Origin: Collimonas fungivorans
GTDB lineage: Bacteria > Pseudomonadota > Gammaproteobacteria > Burkholderiales > Burkholderiaceae_D
Direction of reading: 5' to 3'
Assembly (NCBI RefSeq): GCF_028292705.1
Contig: NZ_JAQGLV010000360.1
Coordinates: forward strand, 1 to 32,582
Length of the DNA: 32,582 nt
Shown here one piece after another: positions 26,819-32,582 of this stretch. Each line of letters starts with the position of its first letter. Position 1 is the stretch's first letter. The notes beneath the pieces are model-generated. The model saw only the letters and a list, made by a program, of their open reading frames with translations, was not told where the DNA came from and made no database searches. Both the position numbers and the translations under genes were made by a program.

Positions 26819-28241
26819 CAGCCTGCGCACCCAGCTGCTGCTGTGGCTGCTGGTGCCGCTGGTGCTGTTCGTCGGCGTCAACATCTGGGTCACCTACCAT
26901 AATGCGATCGAGATGGCGACCGTGGTGCACGACCGCATGCTGCTCGGCTCGGCGCGCATCATCGGCGAACAGATACATTACGAAGACGACACCTTGCAGG
27001 TGGTGATCCCGCCCGCCGCGCTGGAGCTGTTCCAGTCCGATTCGCACGACCGGGTGTATTACCGCGTGGTAGCCGCCAACGGCAAGCTGCTGGCCGGGCA
27101 GCCCGATTTGCCCGGCCCGCCGCACATGCCGCGCAATGAGGAATCGGTTTATTTCAACGCCAGCTTTCGCGACGATCCGGTGCGCATCGTCGCCTTTTCG
27201 CAGCCAGTGTTTGGCGTTCCCGCGCAGGGATCGGTGCTGATCGAAGTGGCGCAAACCCAGCATTCCTACAAGACGCTGTCAGACCGCATGTGGGAACACA
27301 CGGTGCAGCAACAGCTGGCGATACTGGTGCTGGTGGTGCTGCTGCTGTTGCTGGGACTGCGCCACGGCCTGGCGCCGATGATGCGCTTGCGGGACCGGGT
27401 CCGGCGCCGCAAGCCGGGCGCCCTGGAAGCGCTCGACACGGCGCCGGTGCCGACCGAGCTGGCGCCGCTGGTGCATGCCATCAACGACTACGTGCAGCGG
27501 CTGGACGACCATATGTCGGCCCACGGCCGCTTCATCGCCAATGCTTCGCATCAATTGCGCACGCCGCTGACGCTGCTCAACACACAGGTCAACTACGGCT
27601 TGCGCAGCAACGACATCGGCGCCAAGGATGCGGCACTGCGCGCGATCAATAACGGCGTGCAGCACGGGATCCGGCTGGTCAACCAGCTGCTGACGCTGTC
27701 CAATGCGGAAACCGGCGTCGGCCACCCCTTGCGCCAGGCCGACGTCAACCTGGTCGAAGCGGTGCAGCGCGTGCTGGAAGAACTGGCGACGCTGGCGCAG
27801 GCCAAGAAGATCGATCTCGGTTTCGAGTTTGCCGGCGCGCCGGTGACGGTCCATGCCACGCCGTCGATGCTGGAAGAGCTGGTCGCCAACCTGGTCGATA
27901 ACGCATTGCGCTACACGCCTGCCGGCGGCCGCGTCACCGTCGCGGTCACGACGGCGGGACAGGCCACCCTGCTGCACGTCGAAGACAACGGCCCCGGTAT
28001 CCCGGAGGAAGAACGGGAACGGGTATTCGAGCGTTTCTATCGCCTGCACGAAGAACGCTCGGACGGCAGCGGCCTCGGCCTGGCCATCGTGCGCGAGATT
28101 GCGCTCGCCAGCAGGGCTGCGGTCGCCTTGTCCAGCCCGGCGACGGGCAGCGGGCTGATCGTCACGGTCAGTTTCCCGTCGGTGCCGGGCGCAGGAACAC
28201 CGGCATTGCAGCCGGCAGCGTTCTCCGGCAAAGCTTACTGA
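26808..28241 (+). CDS. Sensor histidine kinase (TctE-like)
   Basis: MRSSSLRTQLLLWLLVPLVLFVGVNIWVTYHNAIEMATVVHDRML...; FIANASHQLRTPLT H-box, NLVDNALRYTP N-box, DGSGLGLAIV G-box; overlaps RR stop. Confidence 0.93.
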   Translation: MRSSSLRTQLLLWLLVPLVLFVGVNIWVTYHNAIEMATVVHDRMLLGSARIIGEQIHYEDDTLQVVIPPAALELFQSDSHDRVYYRVVAANGKLLAGQPDLPGPPHMPRNEESVYFNASFRDDPVRIVAFSQPVFGVPAQGSVLIEVAQTQHSYKTLSDRMWEHTVQQQLAILVLVVLLLLLGLRHGLAPMMRLRDRVRRRKPGALEALDTAPVPTELAPLVHAINDYVQRLDDHMSAHGRFIANASHQLRTPLTLLNTQVNYGLRSNDIGAKDAALRAINNGVQHGIRLVNQLLTLSNAETGVGHPLRQADVNLVEAVQRVLEELATLAQAKKIDLGFEFAGAPVTVHATPSMLEELVANLVDNALRYTPAGGRVTVAVTTAGQATLLHVEDNGPGIPEEERERVFERFYRLHEERSDGSGLGLAIVREIALASRAAVALSSPATGSGLIVTVSFPSVPGAGTPALQPAAFSGKAY

Positions 28242-28348
28242 CAGCTTTCAAAAACGGAATTTATTTTTCCTCGCTGTGGCGCAAAACCGACAGCCGAAAG
28301 CCAGCCATTTGGCTTCCTGAAAGCAGTTAGTAAGCTTGCGAATTTTAT

Positions 28349-28388
28349 AGTTGGACCGCCGATCCAGACGATCGGCAAATCCAACTAA
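28349..28388 (+). other. 5'-UTR/promoter-proximal hairpin upstream of porin
   Basis: TAGTTGGA-CC-GCCGATC-CAGAC-GATCGGC-AAA-TCCAACTA: 8 + 7 bp stems ending shortly before the CTGGAGAC RBS. Confidence 0.75.
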
Positions 28389-28406
28389 AAAATATCTGGA
28401 GACAAA

Positions 28407-29534
28407 ATGAAAAAATCGCTGCTAGCGCTAGCCGTCCTGGGGACATGTGCCCACGCCGCCTATGCACAGACCAATGTCACGGTCTATGGGCTGATCGACG
28501 CCACCATCAGCACTATCAACCATGCCGACAAGAACGGCGACCGCCTGACCGGCATCCCGGTCGCCTGGTTCAGCGGCAACCGCATCGGCTTCCGCGGCGC
28601 CGAAGACCTGGGCAGCGGGCTCAAGGCCATTTTCAAGCTGGAAGCCGAGTTCGTGGTCGGCACCGGTGAAATGGACACACCGGGCGTACTGTTCAACCGC
28701 GACGCCTGGGTCGGATTGCAAGACACCACCTTCGGCCAGGTCACCCTGGGCCGCCAGAACACCCTGGCGCGCGATTTTTCCCAGGTCTATGGCGACGCCT
28801 ACGGCTCCAAGCTCGGCCTGGAAGAAGGCGGCTACACCAACAACAACAATTTCAAGCAACTGATTTTCTACTCGGGCAGCGCCACCGGCACGCGCTATGA
28901 CAACGGCCTGGTCTGGAAGAAAGTGTTCAGCAACGGCGTGGTGGCGGGCCTCGGCTATCAGTTCGGCGAAACCGCCGGCCAGTTCGCGCGCAACACCACC
29001 AAATCGGCGGCGATCGGGTACAACGGTTCGAATTTCATCGTTTCCGCCTTCATCAACCAGGCTGACGTAGGCAACGGAATCGACACCAGTCTCGAAAAGC
29101 ACAAATCCTATTCGGTGGGCGGCAGCTACATGTTCGACCTGGTGCGCCTGAATGCAGGTTATTTCCACTACACGGCAGAGCAAGGTGCGCTCGGCCAGCG
29201 CAAGGACGACGCGTATACCGTATCGGCCAAGTTCACGCCGCAGGGTTCCTTCGACTATGAAATCGGCTACCAGGTAATGAAAGCTGACAATGCGGCTTAC
29301 AACGCGGCCGGCACCAGCACCTTGAATGCCTATGCAGATGCAAGCGGCTCGACCGCGGCCGGCAGCGGCAAGAAAAAAACGCTGTACGGTTCGACCTTCT
29401 ACCATCTGTCGAAACGCACCGAACTGTACCTGGCTGCCGACTACATGAAACTGGACGACGGCTATCGCGTAGGATCGGCCAACGGCTTCAAGAACCAGAC
29501 TGAATTCGCCATGGGCATGCGCACCCGTTTCTGA
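28407..29534 (+). CDS. Gram-negative porin (16-strand general porin)
   Basis: 375 aa, MKKSLLALAVLGTCAHAAYAQTNVTVYGLIDATISTINHADKNG...GFRGAEDLGSGLKAIFKLEAEF...EFAMGMRTRF terminal Phe. Confidence 0.95.
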   Translation: MKKSLLALAVLGTCAHAAYAQTNVTVYGLIDATISTINHADKNGDRLTGIPVAWFSGNRIGFRGAEDLGSGLKAIFKLEAEFVVGTGEMDTPGVLFNRDAWVGLQDTTFGQVTLGRQNTLARDFSQVYGDAYGSKLGLEEGGYTNNNNFKQLIFYSGSATGTRYDNGLVWKKVFSNGVVAGLGYQFGETAGQFARNTTKSAAIGYNGSNFIVSAFINQADVGNGIDTSLEKHKSYSVGGSYMFDLVRLNAGYFHYTAEQGALGQRKDDAYTVSAKFTPQGSFDYEIGYQVMKADNAAYNAAGTSTLNAYADASGSTAAGSGKKKTLYGSTFYHLSKRTELYLAADYMKLDDGYRVGSANGFKNQTEFAMGMRTRF

Positions 29535-29556
29535 TTCTTTATTCCTGCAGCAGGCG

Positions 29557-29591
29557 AAGCCGGCCCGGACTGACGTCAGCGCCGGCTTTTT
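29557..29591 (+). terminator. Rho-independent terminator after porin
   Basis: AAGCCGGC...GCCGGCTTTTTC stem plus T tract. Confidence 0.7.
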
Positions 29592-29728
29592 CATTGCGCG
29601 CAGCCGGCTGCAGCATCCGTCCGGCATCCCCTCAGTAACAGCTAAGTCTCGGTAACTATCCTGCTTACCCAATGTCATAGACTGCGGCCCCGATCCCGGG
29701 GTGTGGTCGCATATTGTCAAAGGGCATC

Positions 29729-30325
29729 ATGGAAGAATTGAATCACTCGCTGTTTCTGCTGATTAACGCCAGCACCCATCCCTCCCCGTTCCTGCTGCAT
29801 GCCGCCTTGGCCTGCGCGGAATGGCTGATTTTCCTGATCCCGGCCGGACTGCTGCTGGGCTGGCTGCGCGGCGGCGAACAGACCCGCAAGCTGATGCTGG
29901 AGGCTGCCGTCTGCGGCATCGTCGCTTTGTCGGCCAGCATGCTGATCGGCACGCTGTGGCCGCATCCGCGCCCGTTCATGATCGGCCTTGGCACGAATTT
30001 CCTTGAGCATGCCGCCGATTCCTCGTTCCCCAGCGACCATCTGACCTTGCAATGGTCGGCAGCTTTCAGTTTCCTGCTGCATCGCCGGCTGCGCAAGTTC
30101 GGCCTGGCCTTGAGCCTGCTCGGCCTGCCCATGGCGTGGGCCCGGATTTACCTCGGCGTCCACTTCCCGCTGGACATGCTGGGCGCGGTCTTGGTCGCCG
30201 CGCTCAGCGCAGGGCTCTGCTTTGGCTGCGCAAAATGGTTCATCGGGCCGCTGTTCGCGGCGCTCTCGCTCATCCACAGGCGCCTGTTCGCGCCGTGGAT
30301 CCGGCGCGGCTGGATATTGAAATAA
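29729..30325 (+). CDS. PAP2-family phosphatase (undecaprenyl-diphosphatase/BcrC-like)
   Basis: MEELNHSLFLLINASTHPSPFLLHAALACAEWLIFLIPAGLLLGW; WPHPRPF, SSFPSDHLT, RIYLGVHFPLDMLGA phosphatase motifs. Confidence 0.9.
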   Translation: MEELNHSLFLLINASTHPSPFLLHAALACAEWLIFLIPAGLLLGWLRGGEQTRKLMLEAAVCGIVALSASMLIGTLWPHPRPFMIGLGTNFLEHAADSSFPSDHLTLQWSAAFSFLLHRRLRKFGLALSLLGLPMAWARIYLGVHFPLDMLGAVLVAALSAGLCFGCAKWFIGPLFAALSLIHRRLFAPWIRRGWILK

Positions 30326-30382
30326 GCCGGGTGCAAGGTAGAATCAGCGAGAGAAGCAATCCGGCGCATGGAGAGGAACGCA

Positions 30383-31045
30383 ATGAGGGTACTGCTGGTA
30401 GAGGACGACCGCATGATCGGCGACGCCGTCCAGATGGCATTGCGCGACGCCAGCCACGCCGTCGACTGGGTGCATGACGGCGCTGCAGCCTTGAGCGCGG
30501 CAGCCAGCCAAAGCTACGACGTGATGCTGCTTGACCTCGGCCTGCCGCGCCAGGACGGCTTCGCTGTGCTGCGCCAGTTGCGGCAGCAAGGCAGCGCCCT
30601 GCCCTTGCTGATCGTGACGGCGCGCGATGCCGTCGAAGACCGCATCGGCGGCCTCGACCTCGGCGCCGACGATTACCTGGTCAAGCCGTTCGAGATGGGC
30701 GAACTGCTGGCGCGCATGCGCGCCGTGGTCAGGCGCAAGGCCGGCAACGCCAATCCGGTGATGAGCAATGGCTCCCTGTTCCTCGATCCCAGCACGCGCG
30801 AAGTAACCGCGGACGGCATCGCAACCCGCTTGTCGGCCCGCGAATTTTCCCTGCTCCATGCACTGCTGCTGAGGCCGGGAGCGATCTTGTCGCGCCAGGA
30901 ACTGGAAGACCGCATCTATGGCTGGAACGAAGAAGTCGAAAGCAATGCGGTGGAATTCCTGATTCATTCGATCCGTAAAAAGCTGGGCGCGGCGTCAATC
31001 AAAAATGTCAGGGGACTGGGATGGATGGTTTCCAAGCAAGATTAG
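30383..31045 (+). CDS. OmpR-family response regulator (QseB/PmrA-like)
   Basis: MRVLLVEDDRMIGDAVQMALRDASHAVDWVHDGAAALSAAASQSYDVMLLDLGLPRQDG...; trans_reg_C C-terminus. Confidence 0.93.
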   Translation: MRVLLVEDDRMIGDAVQMALRDASHAVDWVHDGAAALSAAASQSYDVMLLDLGLPRQDGFAVLRQLRQQGSALPLLIVTARDAVEDRIGGLDLGADDYLVKPFEMGELLARMRAVVRRKAGNANPVMSNGSLFLDPSTREVTADGIATRLSAREFSLLHALLLRPGAILSRQELEDRIYGWNEEVESNAVEFLIHSIRKKLGAASIKNVRGLGWMVSKQD

Positions 31046-32361
31046 GCCGTTCGCTGCAGTTCCGGCTATCGCTGTGGCTATCCCTGGTGATTCTCGCGAT
31101 GGCGGTTCCGGCCGGCGTGTTTTCCTTTTATTCGGCTTTCCATGAAGCCAACGACCTGCAGGACGACCAGCTGCGCCAGGTAGCCGCGCTGGTGCTTAGC
31201 CGCGACCTGCCGCCGGCCACGCCGGACCGCCATGCGATCGGAAAAATGAAGGACGAGGAATCGAAGGTCATCGTCCAGGTCCTGGCTGCGGCCGCGCCGG
31301 CCAAGGGCGATGACGACGCGCTGCGGCTGCCCGCCGATCTGCCCGACGGCATACAGACATTCAAGGCGAGCCGTGTGCATTGGCGTCTGTTCGTACAGAC
31401 GACTCCTTCCGGCCAGCGCCTGGCGGTAGGCCAGCAGACTGCGGTGCGCGACGAAATCGCGCGCGACAGCGGCCTGCGCACCATGATGCCGTTCATGGTG
31501 CTGATCCCGGTATTGATAGCGCTGGTCAGTTTCCTGGTGCGCCGCATGCTGCGGCCGATCGCCAGGCTGTCGCAGGAAGTCGACCGGCGCGACGACCAGG
31601 ACATGCGACCGCTGGCGGAACAGCAGGTGGCGGATGAAATCCGGCCGCTGATCGGCTCCATCAACCGCCTGCTGCGGCGGGTCGCCGATAACATGGACAC
31701 CCAGCGCCGCTTCCTGGCCGATGCCGCACATGAGTTGCGCTCGCCGCTGACGGCATTGTCGCTGCAGGCGGAAAATCTCGCCGCCACCGACCTTTCGCCG
31801 GCATCGAAAGCACGCCTGCTGCCGTTGCGGCAAGGCTTGAATCGCAGCAAAGCCTTGCTGGAGCAGCTGCTGACGCTGGCCCGCTCGCAAAATACCGGTG
31901 CACCCCAGCTCACCCAGGTTTCCTTGCAAGCCGTGCTGCGGCGGGTGATGGAGGACAGCCTGCCGCTGGCGCAAGCCAGGCAGATCGACATCGGCATCGA
32001 AGCCGATACCGAGATCACGCTGGCGGCGCAGGAAGTCGATATCGTCGCCCTGGTGCGCAACCTGATCGACAACGCCATCCGCTATACCCCGCAGGGCGGC
32101 AATGTGGAGCTGCGCGCACGCCTGCAGCCCGGCCTGGTGTCGATCGAGGTGGAAGACAGCGGCCCGGGGATCGAACCAGCCGAGCGCGAACGGGTATTCG
32201 ATCCTTTTTACCGAGTGCTGGGCAGCGACCAGGACGGCTCGGGCCTGGGTCTTTCGATCGTCAAGTCGATCGTGGTCCGGCTGCACGGCAAGATTGAACT
32301 GCAACATGCGCGCAGCGCCGCACCCCACGGATTAAAGGTCATTGTCCAGATCCCGGTCTGA
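31021..32361 (+). CDS. Sensor histidine kinase (QseC/PmrB-like)
   Basis: 446 aa; FLADAAHELRSPLTALSLQAENL, NLIDNAIRYTPQGGNVEL, DGSGLGLSIVKSIV; overlaps RR 3' end by 25 nt. Confidence 0.93.
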   Translation: MDGFQARLGRSLQFRLSLWLSLVILAMAVPAGVFSFYSAFHEANDLQDDQLRQVAALVLSRDLPPATPDRHAIGKMKDEESKVIVQVLAAAAPAKGDDDALRLPADLPDGIQTFKASRVHWRLFVQTTPSGQRLAVGQQTAVRDEIARDSGLRTMMPFMVLIPVLIALVSFLVRRMLRPIARLSQEVDRRDDQDMRPLAEQQVADEIRPLIGSINRLLRRVADNMDTQRRFLADAAHELRSPLTALSLQAENLAATDLSPASKARLLPLRQGLNRSKALLEQLLTLARSQNTGAPQLTQVSLQAVLRRVMEDSLPLAQARQIDIGIEADTEITLAAQEVDIVALVRNLIDNAIRYTPQGGNVELRARLQPGLVSIEVEDSGPGIEPAERERVFDPFYRVLGSDQDGSGLGLSIVKSIVVRLHGKIELQHARSAAPHGLKVIVQIPV

Positions 32362-32373
32362 TGCCGGCAATGC

Positions 32374-32582
32374 TCAGATCACGCCCTGCCGGCGCAGCTG
32401 CTCAATCTGCTCCGCGCTCCTGCCGATAGCGGCCAGCACCTCCGCCGTGTGCTGCCCCAGTTCCGGCCCCACCCAGTTGGTCTGGCCCGGCGTCGCCGAC
32501 AGTTTCGGCACGATGCCCGGCAAGTCTATCGGCTGGCCGTCCGGCAGCACATGCTGCTGGATCATGTCGCGCGCGCGGAAAT
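32374..32582 (-). CDS. CaiB/BaiF CoA-transferase family protein, C-terminal part (5' end beyond window)
   Basis: Open to the edge: FRARDMIQQHVLPDGQPIDLPGIVPKLSATPGQTNWVGPELGQHTAEVLAAIGRSAEQIEQLRRQGVI, a typical CaiB/BaiF C-terminus. Confidence 0.8.
   Translation of the reverse strand, partial: FRARDMIQQHVLPDGQPIDLPGIVPKLSATPGQTNWVGPELGQHTAEVLAAIGRSAEQIEQLRRQGVI

Noticed and set aside
28298-28315. AAGCCA-GCCATT-TGGCTT hairpin after the TctE-like kinase
   Set aside because: Only 6 bp with no T tract; not strong enough to call a terminator.
1-32582. CRISPR arrays, prophage, IS transposase, toxin-antitoxin, tRNA/rRNA or BGC
   Set aside because: No repeat-spacer pattern, integrase/transposase, NRPS/PKS or structural RNA signature found by reading; I could not run tRNAscan/HMM searches.

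Overview
The window is about 32.6 kb of high-GC DNA. Its gene content and order suggest a betaproteobacterium, probably Oxalobacteraceae/Collimonas-like (inferred from gene content only). From left to right it contains: (1) a minus-strand envelope block exbB-exbD-lpxK, with lpxK cut by the left edge; (2) a divergent LysR regulator / Tat-signal alpha/beta-hydrolase pair flanked by two direct copies of a ~105-bp intergenic repeat, with two shorter relatives of that repeat upstream of xseA; (3) xseA and sodB; (4) a fatty-acyl/branched-chain acyl-CoA degradation locus: tetR, thiolase, FadB/FadJ-like enzyme on one arm, and SCP2, AMP-ligase, AMACR-like CaiB/BaiF, HSD17B4-like SDR and acyl-CoA dehydrogenase on the convergent arm; (5) ugpB-A-E-C; (6) a penicillin-acylase-family hydrolase, a small conserved protein, a ferritin-like protein and an amidohydrolase; (7) a TctDE-like two-component system followed by a porin; (8) a PAP2 phosphatase followed by a QseBC/PmrAB-like two-component system; (9) the C-terminal part of another CaiB/BaiF protein at the right edge. 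There are no rRNA, tRNA, CRISPR, phage or transposase genes that I can support. The most interesting signals are non-coding: a shared GTGTAAT-N4-ATTAC palindrome at four sites upstream of tetR and the acyl-CoA genes (a candidate autonomous TetR regulon), a four-copy dispersed repeat family with DnaA-box-like dyads, a 22-codon leader ORF with an ATGA overlap to the acyl-CoA dehydrogenase, and several strong intergenic hairpins.
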